Assembly: GCA_036320915.1 (NCBI GenBank)
Contig: JAXBDG010000010.1
Location: 248,001-312,000 of the forward strand
Length of the DNA stretch: 64,000 bases
Direction: 5' to 3'
Source of the DNA: Linnemannia elongata
Taxonomy: Eukaryota > Mortierellomycota > Mortierellomycetes > Mortierellales > Mortierellaceae
Shown one piece after another: positions 1 to 10,404 of this stretch (positions within the stretch are counted from its first letter, which is position 1; each line of letters begins with the position of its first letter). Both the position numbers and the translations under genes were made by a program. The notes below the pieces were generated by a model. That model was not told where the DNA came from. It made no database searches and saw only the letters and a list, made by a program, of their open reading frames with translations.

Positions 1-28
1 TGTCGCTTTGGGCTTTTGTGCGTTGTAG

Positions 29-855
29 GATTGGGAGAAGGAGAAGGAGAAGACACCATTCAACGTTCTACCAGTTCTGTTCGTCAGCTCTCCCAGCAAC
101 AAGGTAAACTGCTACACCTCCATCTTTTCCCTTTATCTTGCAAAACTTCTATTTCGGTTCATACATTTTTTTCTCACGCACCTTCCTTTTTTTCCTTCAC
201 TTTCATTATATATATAAAAAAAAAACAGGATGTGGTATTGGCAGAGGCAGGAGTGATAGAACAATACCTCGCCAATCAATTCGAACTCTTGGGCAACAAC
301 GAATACGAAATGAACCTGATCAAATCCTTCCACTCCTCTGCCGCTTCCCTCCACTCACTCCATGCGACCACTGTTGCGTTTATCCCTGATCGGGAGGCAC
401 GCAAGAAGGCTATGGAGGCCTTTCGGGATGGACCTTTTACGCAGTGGGTTGCCATTCATGATAAGCATTTGAAGGATAATGGATCCAATGGCCACTATAT
501 TGGTAACAAGGTAAAAACAACAAGTGGCGAAAGAAAAGAAAAAAAAAAGAAGCAAGAAGCAGAGTTGATTGCGGTTCGCTAACATTTTTTTTTCCTCCTC
601 ACTCCACACTCTGTTTGTTAGTTGACGCTGGCGGACATCAGGACGTCAAATCTGATTGAACACCTGTTGCTCCAAACAGGAGGGGAGCGCTTGGCTGGTA
701 TCATCGAAAGGAGCTCCTCGCTTCGCAGACTCCGAACTGAAGTTGCTCATGATCCTAGGGTGGAAAAGTGGAGGTCTTCGCGGGCGTACAAGACGTTAAC
801 AGATGCGACTGGGCAGTACTTCTCGGACCCCTTTGCTCCAGCGCCGAAACTGTGA
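29..855 (+). CDS. glutathione S-transferase, sigma-like, 3' part (5' exons lie outside the window)
   Basis: Three exons are visible: 29-103, 229-510 and 622-855 (stop TGA 853-855), each bounded by GT-AG and all in phase 0. The first starts DWEKEKEKTPF, the end of the thioredoxin-like N-domain including the segment leading to the cis-proline and glutathione site. The second starts DVVLAEAGVIEQYLA and opens the helical C-domain; the third starts LTLADIR, the usual helix of GST C-domains. Exon sizes (25, 94 and 78 codons with stop) nearly match the complete paralogue at 52111-53280 (25, 93, 75), and the proteins align throughout. The N-terminal exon with the catalytic tyrosine is missing because the window begins inside an intron. 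The expected role is cytosolic conjugation of glutathione to electrophiles; substrate unknown. An AATAAAA just after position 916 may be the polyadenylation signal. Confidence 0.86.
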
Positions 856-940
856 CAATGTTCATGAGAGAACGGATGAAAAGCGTGGAGGGGCGTGACA
901 GTTCGGAGTATTATGTAATAAAAACAGAATCCCCTCAATT

Positions 941-1605
941 ATGAAGGCGATGTCCGAACAAGTAAAATTACTTCTCGAGACCCTCAGCCTCATCTTCCGC
1001 TACCTCGCACCACGAGACCTACCTCACGACTCTGGCACGCCGAGACCGAGCCCCAACTCTACCGAAACATGGTCCGCAGATCAGGAATGACACTTCGTAA
1101 ACAACCCCTTGCCGCTCACACCCGGAAACACCTTATCCATCGAGTCGAGTTCTCTTCTACTCGTCGCAATAACGTTCCTCTATCAAACGCCCCCGATTTC
1201 TTGTTCGATTATCACCTCCCAAACCCACATGTTCAACGACAATACGGTAAGAACATCGAAATCGTCAACATGGATGGAGACCATTCCTTTTCTGAGCCCT
1301 CTTGGACCCGATCGCCCGACCTTGACGTATTTCTCTCACAAGGGCTATCGCCAATCTTGGAGGCTTTTCGATGCGATCCTCCCCTGGTATCACTCGACCT
1401 GGCTTGTGAAGAGACGCTTGAGGCGCTCAAATTCGGAATAAATATCCACCTAAGCGCGTCCGAAGACAGTCACGCCATGGTCTGAAAGTACCTTGGTCGG
1501 TTCCAGTACCTACGCTCTTTCAACTTCTTACTCTCCTCCCCCATCCCATCCCCCGCCTACGAACTCAAAGGCCTTACAATAGGAGGAGGAAGACTGAGAG
1601 TTGAT
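941..1605 (+). pseudogene. degenerate F-box/LRR gene copy
   Basis: Starts with an F-box (ETLSLIFRYLAPRDL from ATG 941). The reading then jumps frame near 1025, where about 25 bases of the F-box are missing, and resumes as RLWHAETEPQLYRNM and RKHLIHRVEF. These match the N-terminus of the intact F-box gene at 5380. Roughly 300 residues of the middle are deleted between DYHLP and DGDHSFS. The C-terminal block returns as ACEETLEALKFGI, then an in-frame TGA (1483-1485) replaces the Trp of the family motif LVWKHLGRF, and the match continues as KYLGRFQYLRSF and ends near GGGRL. Frameshift, stop and large deletion together make this a dead copy rather than an intron-containing gene. It sits about 85 bases after the GST stop, in the same orientation as the two intact F-box genes downstream. 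Confidence 0.85.
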
Positions 1606-2509
1606 AGAAACTCGGTATTTGATATATTCGTGGTCGTAAAGTTGTATGTGGAAAATAAAGTGGTAATTATTTTTCTACGGGGATCAAGCGCGATTCGGTT
1701 TAATTTGGCGATTAGGGTGTGGTCCAGTTTAGGGGTTCAAGGGGTCTAATTCTACAAAAGACGTGGTTACACATTCTTTTCTTTCTTGCCACCTCGTTTT
1801 CGACACCCTCCCATCCTGCGCCCACCGAATTGCGAAGATCTTACCACAAGACACCACAACCGGCGTGCACCTCTCTCTCTCTATTACTCGTCACGTCGTT
1901 CTGTTCTGGAGAATCGTTTTTGCACCTGCACGCATGGTTCACTATGCGTGTTCTTTGTGAACTAGTTGCCGATAAAGGACGAGAGCCATTTGTCAGGTTA
2001 ACCCTCTAGAGGGTGTTGCACCCCTGTGGTTCGTGTCATAATGCCCCATGAATTTGTGGTTATTGTTGTTTCTGTTTGTTTTGTTCTTTTACGTCTGCGC
2101 CATGGGTCTGGAGCTACTTTTTTTCTTGACCGACACAGTGCATGAGATGCAAGGGGTGCCCATCATTTTTCGCCCCCCTCTTTATGCATATGCAGACAGA
2201 CAGACCCTCCCTCTTTCTCGCCATCTTTGGTTCTATTCTTTTTCTTTTCTTTCTCATTGCTTTCCATTTCCACAACTCACACGCGTTGTCATTCCACAAC
2301 TCACGCGCGTACTCATTCCACACTCTCACGCCCACCCATCCTACATTCACTCCACACTCAGTCCACACTCATTCTCTCTGTCTCTAGAACAACAACACTA
2401 CTACAGCGCCTTATCCTGTAAACAGTTCCTTCGCGATAAAAGAACCCTTTTTTTTTTCAAACTCTTTTATTCGTCTTCCTTCATTTTTCGTCTTCACCAA
2501 CTGTCCACT
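1606..2509. other. intergenic; upstream region of the F-box gene at 2510
   Basis: No gene recognised. It holds the tail of the F-box pseudogene locus, pyrimidine-rich stretches and a 24-base-period repeat at 2266-2333. The open frame continuing upstream of 2510 is Phe/Ser/His-rich low-complexity sequence typical of a T/C-rich 5' leader. A weak TATA-like GATAAAAG lies about 70 bases before the ATG. Confidence 0.6.
2266..2333 (+). repeat. 24-base-period imperfect tandem repeat
   Basis: Three successive copies of a unit like ATTCCACAACTCACRCGCG begin at about 2266, 2290 and 2314, the third more diverged. They lie roughly 180-240 bases upstream of the chosen F-box start, probably in the promoter or leader. 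Confidence 0.7.
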
Positions 2510-4759
2510 ATGTCTGTACCAGCACCAAAACAAATTCCACCAGAGCTACTCACTCTCATCTTTGACCAACTGTCGACAAAGGACCTCTACCAGTGCCTCT
2601 TAGTCTCCCGTCTCTGGCACAACCAAGCCCAAGCCCATGTCTACAGCAACGTGACCCTCGACACAACCAAGAGACGACACAATCAATCGCTTGTTTTGGC
2701 CCTCAAGTCACGGAGGCATCTTCTTCGAAAGGTCGAGTGGCGGTCTGGAAGGCTGGGTAGTGGTGCCTTTGAGGATGACTTGTTGGACATCGTTCTTGAC
2801 TATGGCCCGGTTGTTAATACGCCTGCTGCTGCTGTTACTATTCCTGCTATCGATGATCTTGCTGCTGACAAAGTGAACACCGACAACAACACCAGGAAAC
2901 TTGGACGTGGTCATCCCTCGCGGTCGCTGTCGAGGTCGTTTTCTCGCCTGGCCTCTGTTTTTCGGTCAAGATCGACACAAAGGACTGCTGCTCCTGCTAC
3001 TACCGCTGCTACTGCTATTGATGCTACTACTGCTGATATCGATGCTGCTACTGCTACTGATGTTGTCGCCGCTGATCGCAAGCCTGATGTTTCGACAATA
3101 ACAAGGCTAATGGGTCCCGGACCTAATCGTCCGGCCTTGCAGCATTTCACTTTTGCTGGAGATTACCTAACGGGAGCTCTACTGGAGACAGTTCTGTTTA
3201 ACCTGACGCCAACAACCTTGACAACTCTGGAAGTCTACATCAAATACGCAGGACCAGCCCAGTCGTACGAGGTCGATATTGAAATGATTCTGGAGACCTA
3301 CCCATGCCTCAAGAATCTTTGTCTCGATGGATCGGTGCTCCGATACACGACTAGGCGACGCTCTGAGGTCTCTACTGTCCCTTCTGCCAATTCTGCCAAT
3401 TCTGCCTCTGCCTCTTTTACGACGGGTGCTGCAAAGGAACCGGAGATCTTCGACATCCACCAGCAGCATCGCCTCGAGGCATTCACTTTTGGACCCAACC
3501 TGTTGCGTCGAGAAGGGGCCGACGCGTTTTTGTTTGTTAAACGGTTGGGGAACTTGAAGAGGATTCGGGTCAGGTCCACCACAACCTACGCTGAGTGCGC
3601 TCCCAAGAGCAGGCCTTGGGACTTTGGTCGAGCATTGAAGGCACACTGTCCGAAACTGGAATCGATCGACATTGACGGACCAGTCGTGTTCTGGCTGTTT
3701 GACCTGCCCATCCTCCCTTACGATCAGCTTCCGCACATCACCGCAATGGTCCAGCAGAGTCCTTCATACCTGTTGGCGATTCCGGCAGAGTTGGCACAGC
3801 TCCTAAAGGACAAACGCCTGCGACTACAATTAATGGACGAGGAGCAGGAGGAGTTGTTGGAGGGCAAGACCGCGGTCTCGTTCTTCCCTCAGCTGAAGAA
3901 ATTGATTGTTGACGGGGATCATTCATTGTCGGTTCAGGATCTGTTCTCGTTGGGCGTTCAGGGTCGGTTCTTGACTCACCTGGAGATTCTTCGCCCAGCT
4001 ACCCGACACACTGAACCCTGGGAGGTATATGACAAGGATGACAAGAATATTGATTCTGCGCCAACGCCGACTCTCCTGTCTGCGGTTGGTCCCAGGGCGA
4101 TTAGAATGGTTGAACAGCGACGGCTGCAGCTAAGACGATCGTTCGACAGCCGAGATGTGATTCTCTTCTTGCAGTTGTGCTCCAGTCTGCGGTTTCTCTC
4201 CGTGACGGGTTGCAGTGTCACCTCTGAGAGTCTGGTCGACAGCTACATTGCAGCTTTAACATCTGCTACAGGATCGTCAACAGGACAAGGAGGGGTAGGA
4301 ACACCATTCATTCGACCTTGGGCATGCGAAGGCACGCTCGAGACCCTCAAGATCGGACTTGACGTCCCTCCGGACTATCCCAAGGAGCATCATGCGACCC
4401 TTTGGAAGTACCTGGGTCGCTTCAAGAAGTTACGCCATCTCTCCTTGGTGCCTACTCTGAAGCCTCGCTGGGTTCTCATCCCGACCTTTGACCACGGCGT
4501 TGAGGGCTTGTTCCCAGAAGGCGGGATGAGCGAGACGTTGGAAAAGTTGGAGTTGGTAGCAACTTGGTGGGAGGCATCTGTAGGGAAGGAGATGGTACTT
4601 TGGTTGGCCAAGAGCTGTCCCAATTTGAAGGATTTGAATCTGGAGTATCACTTTCTGTTTAGTGATTTCACTACGATGGATGTGAGGCATCGGGCGTTCT
4701 TGGAGGAAGAGGAGGTGAAGAAGTGTTCGATCAAGAATATTGATGTTCTTTCGTGGTAA
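2510..4759 (+). CDS. F-box/LRR-like protein (749 aa)
   Basis: Intronless. The ATG at 2510 is chosen because the F-box (IPPELLTLIFDQLSTKDLYQ, residues about 9-50, ending LWHNQAQAHVYSNV) follows directly, as in the sibling genes; the open frame back to 2048 is low-complexity leader. Residues about 130-200 are a low-complexity Ser/Arg then Ala/Thr tract built from GCT/ACT codons. The family blocks follow: PGPNRPALQHFTF (about 201), FVKRLGNLKRIRV (about 343), CPKLESIDIDGPV (about 380), DHSLSVQDLFSLGVQ, RPWACEGTLETLKIG (about 602), LWKYLGRFKKLRHL and, near the end, a CSIKNI motif. The repeated leucine-rich helix/strand pattern suggests a curved LRR-like substrate-binding domain. Predicted role: substrate receptor of an SCF (Skp1-cullin-F-box) ubiquitin ligase; substrate unknown. 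It lies in tandem with the F-box gene at 5380. Confidence 0.88.
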   Translation: MSVPAPKQIPPELLTLIFDQLSTKDLYQCLLVSRLWHNQAQAHVYSNVTLDTTKRRHNQSLVLALKSRRHLLRKVEWRSGRLGSGAFEDDLLDIVLDYGPVVNTPAAAVTIPAIDDLAADKVNTDNNTRKLGRGHPSRSLSRSFSRLASVFRSRSTQRTAAPATTAATAIDATTADIDAATATDVVAADRKPDVSTITRLMGPGPNRPALQHFTFAGDYLTGALLETVLFNLTPTTLTTLEVYIKYAGPAQSYEVDIEMILETYPCLKNLCLDGSVLRYTTRRRSEVSTVPSANSANSASASFTTGAAKEPEIFDIHQQHRLEAFTFGPNLLRREGADAFLFVKRLGNLKRIRVRSTTTYAECAPKSRPWDFGRALKAHCPKLESIDIDGPVVFWLFDLPILPYDQLPHITAMVQQSPSYLLAIPAELAQLLKDKRLRLQLMDEEQEELLEGKTAVSFFPQLKKLIVDGDHSLSVQDLFSLGVQGRFLTHLEILRPATRHTEPWEVYDKDDKNIDSAPTPTLLSAVGPRAIRMVEQRRLQLRRSFDSRDVILFLQLCSSLRFLSVTGCSVTSESLVDSYIAALTSATGSSTGQGGVGTPFIRPWACEGTLETLKIGLDVPPDYPKEHHATLWKYLGRFKKLRHLSLVPTLKPRWVLIPTFDHGVEGLFPEGGMSETLEKLELVATWWEASVGKEMVLWLAKSCPNLKDLNLEYHFLFSDFTTMDVRHRAFLEEEEVKKCSIKNIDVLSW

Positions 4760-4871
4760 TGTCGCAAATGATGGGGACGACATGGTTGTGTCGGTTGGTC
4801 AGTTGGTTATTGGGGCTTGGTGTTCTTGGAGGATGAGGTTCTGCATGAATTATTAGATTGGTTTGTTGTTT

Positions 4872-4905
<34 letters not shown>

Positions 4906-5227
4906 AAGAAATCTTGAGATGTGTTCGATGTTCCATTCTCCTCAGTTGTTGTAGTTTATTTGTCTCGGATTGGTAATCGTTCGCGATGGCAAAGAGCCGC
5001 CTATTGAACTATTCATATGTTCCATGATGAAGTTCGTTTTCTTCTTTTTCTTCTTCTTCTTCTTCCTCCACTTCACCATGGCATTGTTGTCATAAAGAAA
5101 GCGCAGTGTGTGGTCAGGTCTGGTGTCCATTTCTTTTTCTCACGTTCGCATGTTTGTATAATGCCTCTTCTTTGGGTGCATCGCCACTTTACGCCCCTTC
5201 TCTTTTCTTTTCCCTTCCTTATTATTC
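4760..5227. other. intergenic between tandem F-box genes
   Basis: 3' flank of the F-box gene at 2510 and promoter of the next. It contains an A31 tract (4873-4903) directly followed by TAAAG. No protein match or RNA gene recognised. Confidence 0.7.
4873..4903 (+). repeat. A31 homopolymer 3' of F-box gene
   Basis: 31 consecutive A residues, about 113 bases after the stop of the F-box gene at 2510. It may be genomic homopolymer or a relic of retroposition. Similar tracts occur elsewhere in this window, so the location alone is not conclusive. Confidence 0.9.
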
Positions 5228-5235
5228 TATAAAAA
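5228..5235 (+). promoter_or_regulatory. TATA box of the F-box gene at 5380
   Basis: TATAAAAA about 145 bases before the ATG, in a pyrimidine-rich promoter. The leader then ends in a run of 21 A residues (5344-5364) 15 bases before the ATG. Confidence 0.6.
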
Positions 5236-5379
5236 GGACACAGACTGTTCACTTCCCACCAAACAACAACCCCTCTCGTCGTTCTTCTCATTCCACCCTC
5301 CCTCTTTCTCATTTCCATTCGAACCTTCATCCCAACTCTCGCCAAAAAAAAAAAAAAAAAAAAACTCCTTCCAAAAAGA

Positions 5380-7398
5380 ATGTCTACACGCCGCCCATTC
5401 CCTACCGAAATATTCGACCAAATATTCACCCACCTCACCCGTCAAGACCTCCACCACTGCCTCCTCGTCTCCCACCACTGGCACGAACAAGCAGAACCCT
5501 GGCTCTACGGGAACAATGTCACCATCAATCAGGCCTTCCAAAGAACCCACGCCTCCCTCATCCAAACCCTCAGAACCCGGAGACATCTCCTTCGAAAAGT
5601 AGAATGGCAGTCTCAATTTCATGGTGGGGAGGTTCTCGTTCCTGAGGATTTGCTGGATATCTTTCTGGACTACCGTCCTCCACCATCACCACTACCCGTT
5701 GACGACAACAAGTGCGACGATGACTCGGGAGCAGCACAACAGCGGCTGCGGACGATGGTCGCGACGAACTCAGCAGTCCCAGGGCCTAACCGCCCGAGCC
5801 TGACGCATTTTTCGTTTGTCGGAGTCGACCACTTTGGGTGTCTCCTGGACACGATTCTCTTCAACTTGACGACGACCAACCTGACAACATTGGAACTCCA
5901 CCTGGCGGGATATGGGACAGACAAAATGTATTCTGCGGAGATGGCAAGGATCCTGGACACCTTCGTTTACCTCAAGAGCCTCTCCATTACCGGGAATATG
6001 GCCAGGTACCTGTCTCCACCTGAAGTGAAAGGAGATACCTGGCAGCTTGACGAGACCGACTCCTCGCCCTTTTCTGAGGCAACCGTAGAAGCGAAGACGA
6101 CTACTAATCCTGCAGCGCAGAATCATCAACAGTACCGCCTGGAAAAGTTTGCGTTTGACTCGAAAATGTTTACGAAAGCTGACCCAGACGTGCATGCGAT
6201 TTTCAAACGACTCGGAAACCTCAAAAGGATCCAGATCCGTTCCTCGGTCAAGTATACCGAATGCTTCGCCTACTGCTCCCCCTGGGCTGTTGGTCGGATC
6301 TTGCGTCAGTGCTGTCCACAGCTGGAGGCGATCGAAACCTGGGACCCCGTTGCGCTTTGGTTTTTTGACCTGCCCATCTTACCGCCCAACAAGATCCCGC
6401 ACTTGACTGCCTTGGCACAGGAATCGTCACCACCAACGGAGGGAGGGTCGATATCTGTCACAGAGAGTGTTGCGAGAGGGTCCTTGCTGGAACGGCGGCT
6501 CCAGGACCAGGAGGTGGAAGAGCTTTTGGTCGAAGGCAAGGGTCTGGTATCGCACTTTCCACGGTTGAAGACTCTGATTTTGGGACAAGATCATTCTCTT
6601 GGAGCGCAGGATTTGATCTTACTGGGCCTGCAGGCGCGATTCCTGACACACGTCGAGATCTACCACCGACCTGTCGATCTCAAGTTCATCTGGGACATGT
6701 ACGACAAAGATGCGGCTGACGTTGCGGAGTCGCTCATCGACTCAACAATAACGACGACTACAACGATGGCGAGCACCAAACGTGCGATTCTAGAGAACAG
6801 ACGGCTCCGAAAGCGGTGGAGGGTGGGCACTCGAGAAGTTCTTTTGTTCTTGCAGCACTGCTCCAGTCTCCGCCACTTTTCCCTAACAGGACACCCCATT
6901 GTGGGTCTTATTCAGTGCAGTAGTGGCGATGGAACAGGAGAAGCACCAGCAGAAGAAGGATGTTCGTTTATTGAACCGTGGGCGTGTGAGGAGACACTTG
7001 AGACACTTACAATCGGCTTCGAAATGTCATCCTCCAAGGACCACCACGCACTTGTCTGGAAGCACCTGGGACGGTTCAAGAGACTCCGTTCCCTCAACCT
7101 ACCGCTCTCGACCCTCATTCCATCTCCCTCCTACGGTGTTGAAGGATTGTTCACAGGAGGAGGCCGGCTCAACGAGACACTGGAAGAGATCCGATCATTA
7201 CCATCATGGTGGAAGGTGGATGATCGTAAGGAGATGGTGCTGTGGTTTGCAAGGTCCTGCTCTAGGCTGAGGGTACTTGGGCTAGAGTATACCAAGAAGA
7301 GGGACGTAGGTGGGTGGTCGTTTAGTTCCTTTGTGGGCGATGAGGATGTGAAGGGGTGCTCTATCCGACGCGTCTTTGTCGAGTCTGCCTTTTCATGA
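5380..7398 (+). CDS. F-box/LRR-like protein (672 aa)
   Basis: Intronless. The ATG directly precedes the F-box (FPTEIFDQIFTHLTRQDLHH, residues about 6-46, then HHWHEQAEPWLYGN). It has the same block order as the neighbour at 2510 but lacks that gene's long Ala/Thr insert: PGPNRPSLTHFSFVG, LTTLELHLAGYG, YRLEKFAFDSKMF, FKRLGNLKRIQIRS, CCPQLEAIETWDPV, WFFDLPILP, DHSLGAQDLILLGLQ, EPWACEETLETLTIGF, LVWKHLGRFKRLRSL, YGVEGLF, LPSWWKVDDRKEMVLWFA and finally CSIRRVFVES. This is the closest intact relative of the pseudogene at 941. Predicted SCF substrate receptor of unknown target. AATAAA lies about 20 bases after the stop. Confidence 0.9.
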   Translation: MSTRRPFPTEIFDQIFTHLTRQDLHHCLLVSHHWHEQAEPWLYGNNVTINQAFQRTHASLIQTLRTRRHLLRKVEWQSQFHGGEVLVPEDLLDIFLDYRPPPSPLPVDDNKCDDDSGAAQQRLRTMVATNSAVPGPNRPSLTHFSFVGVDHFGCLLDTILFNLTTTNLTTLELHLAGYGTDKMYSAEMARILDTFVYLKSLSITGNMARYLSPPEVKGDTWQLDETDSSPFSEATVEAKTTTNPAAQNHQQYRLEKFAFDSKMFTKADPDVHAIFKRLGNLKRIQIRSSVKYTECFAYCSPWAVGRILRQCCPQLEAIETWDPVALWFFDLPILPPNKIPHLTALAQESSPPTEGGSISVTESVARGSLLERRLQDQEVEELLVEGKGLVSHFPRLKTLILGQDHSLGAQDLILLGLQARFLTHVEIYHRPVDLKFIWDMYDKDAADVAESLIDSTITTTTTMASTKRAILENRRLRKRWRVGTREVLLFLQHCSSLRHFSLTGHPIVGLIQCSSGDGTGEAPAEEGCSFIEPWACEETLETLTIGFEMSSSKDHHALVWKHLGRFKRLRSLNLPLSTLIPSPSYGVEGLFTGGGRLNETLEEIRSLPSWWKVDDRKEMVLWFARSCSRLRVLGLEYTKKRDVGGWSFSSFVGDEDVKGCSIRRVFVESAFS

Positions 7399-8355
7399 AG
7401 GGCCTTTTTTCAAGAGAAATAAAGATGCCAATTAATGTCCAAGTCATGTGTTGAGTTAAGCAACAGAGGCGGCAGGGGTCCTTCCTCCTTGTTTTTACAT
7501 CCAATACACCCTGGTGACAAATGGGTGCGCCGCTCAAGAAACGAAGAACTTTTCTTCTCTAACAAACATAGGAAACGTCCTCCAGTTGCATTTTGAAGGG
7601 GAAAAAAAATGAAATGAAAAACGGTTGATTTGCAAGATATACATTCTCAAACAAACGATATCCTACAAAAAGATTCGAGTCGAATCGGGAACAAAGCAGC
7701 GTTTCCTCGCAGATGAAAATAAGATGTAGAGTACAGCGGAAAAGCTAACCATGGAATATCATTCTCCCAAGAAGAGACGTAGGCGTTCAGCAGGTATTCC
7801 AATTGCCCCTTTCTGGTTCGTGTTTGTTAGCTGGTGAATGATGTACGAATGCATTTAGTACTTGGGTTTCTCTCATGGTGTTCTTCTTTATTGTTTTTTC
7901 CTGCTCTCCCTTCTCTCTCCGTTCATTTCCTCCTTCGCTGAGTTAATCTCACTATACGCCTCTTGTCATTCTATATCTCTATGACCCAAAGATATGCTGG
8001 CAACAATATACCATTTGGTCGAAGAGTCCAAAGTTGATCCTCAATCCTCAATCCCGTCATATCGTTCATATGCTACCTTAACCACTCTATATTCATCATT
8101 CATATTTCTTTCCTTCATTCTTCCTTCTCCACCGTGTCCTTGAAAATCACAAGGGAGAAAAGCAAAAATAATCACCTATACTCACCTTATTCCTTCGAAC
8201 TCGTTATTACTACTCATCCTTGTCGTTTTCCTGCCACTATACACATGTACTACACATGTAGAGTACATCTTGCTCAATAACAGCATCTTGTCTCTCTTTG
8301 TTTTTCATTCACCGCACCCGTTTGAAAGCAGTCTTTCGGATCTTGGAAGTTTTGG
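7399..8355. other. intergenic between F-box and mitochondrial carrier genes
   Basis: No gene supported. It contains the AATAAAG of the upstream F-box gene (about 7420) and AT-rich sequence. A small palindromic ACATGTACTACACATGT lies near 8243, about 110 bases upstream of the TATA box of the carrier gene. Confidence 0.55.
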
Positions 8356-8362
8356 TATAAAA
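8356..8362 (+). promoter_or_regulatory. TATA box of the mitochondrial carrier gene
   Basis: TATAAAA about 330 bases before the ATG at 8688. The intervening sequence is C/T-rich leader ending in an A19 run (8607-8625). Confidence 0.55.
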
Positions 8363-8687
8363 GAGCCTTTCTCACGACAGCTCTCGAGTTTCTCCTCCTC
8401 CCTCCTTTTCTTCTTCACCTTCTCCTCTTCCGCCTCCCTCCACTCGTCCATCTTCTGTCTCCTTGATCCCTTGCAGATTGAACGCACAACGATACAGGAT
8501 CTGACGTCGTTTTTCTGTTCAGACAATTCTCTCCAGATCAAAGTGTGGACAGGCCATAAAAAGAAAGGAGGTTCGCACTTCTGACAACGACCCTTTTTAC
8601 CTCAACAAAAAAAAAAAAAAAAAAACAGGAAAGAAGGACGAGTTTGACAACAACAACAAAAACGAAGAAACATAAAGACGATCAAGA

Positions 8688-10185
8688 ATGCCGACAGATC
8701 CATTGATCAATCTGTCTACATCGGCGGCAGCAGCCTTCTGTGCTCGCCTGTGTGTCCATCCTCGTAAGTCGCCTTGGGGCATTATGACGATTGATTTTTG
8801 TGCTGTCGACCGTGCATGAGTGACTGATCAATTGCATATTAGTTCTGATCGTTGTCTCTCCCCTCCTTGTCTGCACTCACCTTCTGCTGCACTCCCTTTC
8901 GTTCTTCCTCCCTTAACAACAAAAAGTCGATCACTTCAAGGCTTCACTTCACCATGTCGACCAACCTTTACTACAACAAGGACTCCGTCCCCGTCTCGCG
9001 CATCTCTTGACGACCATTCACCATCACCTCCACTCTCTCCACCTTCACTCCTCGTCCCAACAACAGCACAAGAATCACCACCACCACACAACCTTCCGGG
9101 AACAACTCAAACTCTACCGCAGACTCTACCATGGCGTCCCTCTTGCACTACTCATCAACGTTCCCGCACTTGCATTCTTCCTCTCAACCTACGACGCTAC
9201 AAAACACTTCATCGCCTACCTTGCCTCCTCCTCCTACCTCAACCTCACCCATTTCCAACTGCATCACTTTGAGACACACCTGATCAGTGGGCTGATGGCA
9301 AAAGTCGCAGGTACGATTCTGTGGGCTCCACAGGCGAAACTTTCAGGGATGCAGGGAAGTCATCATGGACAGTTGTCTCTCCAGGAAGCTATTCAACTCA
9401 TCAAGAAGGTGGTCGCCAACGAAGGAAGTGGAGTTTGGAGTCTGTGGTCGGGGTATAGGACGACGTTGAAGAGTCTTTTGCCGTACACGATGTTGTATTT
9501 CGCGACGTATGAGAAGTTGAAGCAATTTGTGCGGCTGCGTATCATTTCTCGCGAAGAGCAGCAACTACAGGACAAGACACCCTCCAGCACAACAGCAATA
9601 ACAGGAACAGGCATCGACTTCATGACGGACCAGCGACCACTGGATCTGGGGACTTATATGGTCTGTGTCGCAGGAGCTGTCGCCATCTCGGCAACCGTCT
9701 GCCATACCGCAGGAGCTCTCCGCGTCCATATCCGAGACCGCTGGGCCTCTGCCTCTGTCTCCACCGTACTGTCAACATCAAAGTCAGCACCAACTTCACC
9801 AATATTGGCGTCATCACCAGTGTTCAAGAACTCGGGATCGATGATGACCACCAATTTACTGGCGGCCCCAACACTAGTCGCCACAACCATTCCACAGCAA
9901 TACCACCACCATTCTCAAGCACACGCATACGCTCCTGTCACCCAACACGCCAATATGACGACTACGACTACCACCACACCTTCACACTCACCTCGGCGAC
10001 CGCTCACAACCCCAGGAACTGTACCTCAACTTCAGCGGCGGAAACAGTCTAGTAGCGGAAGTGGAGGGTTGTTGAGAAGGATAGGGCGTGGGTTAGGCCC
10101 TCGCGTGATGTGGACGGCTCCTGGTGTTACACTAACCACTGCAGGGTTTGAAGTTTTTCGTAACCTTGCCACTGGCGTCGTGTGA
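8688..10185 (+). CDS. divergent mitochondrial carrier family (SLC25-like) protein
   Basis: Two exons, 8688-8763 and 8927-10185, giving 444 aa. The phase-1 intron splits the first carrier signature: CCT C|TC GAT joins to P-L-D-H-F-K, fitting the family motif P-x-[DE]-x-x-[KR], preceded by AAAAFCARLCVHP as in repeat 1 of SLC25 carriers. Repeat 2 covers about residues 120-205 (SGLMAKVAGTILWAPQAK, then SLWSGYRTTLKSLLPYTMLY and YEKL), but its acidic signature residue is Ala. Repeat 3 has AGAVAISATVCHTAGALRV, with the signature lost, and ends GRGLGPRVMWTAPGV. A His/Gln-rich stretch follows repeat-1 helix 1, and a long Thr/Ser/Pro/His tract (about residues 290-395) sits inside repeat 3. Expected in the mitochondrial inner membrane as a solute carrier; substrate not assignable. 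The missing signatures may mean a reduced or altered transport function. Confidence 0.78.
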
Positions 10186-10404
10186 TCCCACCTGGGTACT
10201 CCCATCATTTTGTATACCCTCCTCCTTCGCGAGTAAATAAAAAAAAACTGTCCGCTAATTATTGTCAGTGCTGAGAGTTGCCATATGTGCTTCTGGATAA
10301 CCCTTTAATGAACAATGTAAAAGGCCGTTTGTCGAGATGACACGCCTTCTCTCATTCTGCAACTACATACTCCTTTCCTTTTCCTCCAAAACAGACCCCC
10401 TCCT

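Noticed and set aside
2048..2509. N-terminal extension of the F-box open frame (154 codons)
   Set aside because: Phe/Ser/His-rich low complexity over a T/C-rich leader and repeat; the sibling genes start just before the F-box.
7751..7793. Mini-frame MEYHSPKKRRRRSAG ending at a GT
   Set aside because: NLS-like but no convincing downstream exon; too short to support.
8270..8584. 104-codon frame upstream of the carrier gene
   Set aside because: Ser/Phe-rich reading of a C/T-rich leader that spans the TATA box; likely promoter and 5' UTR.
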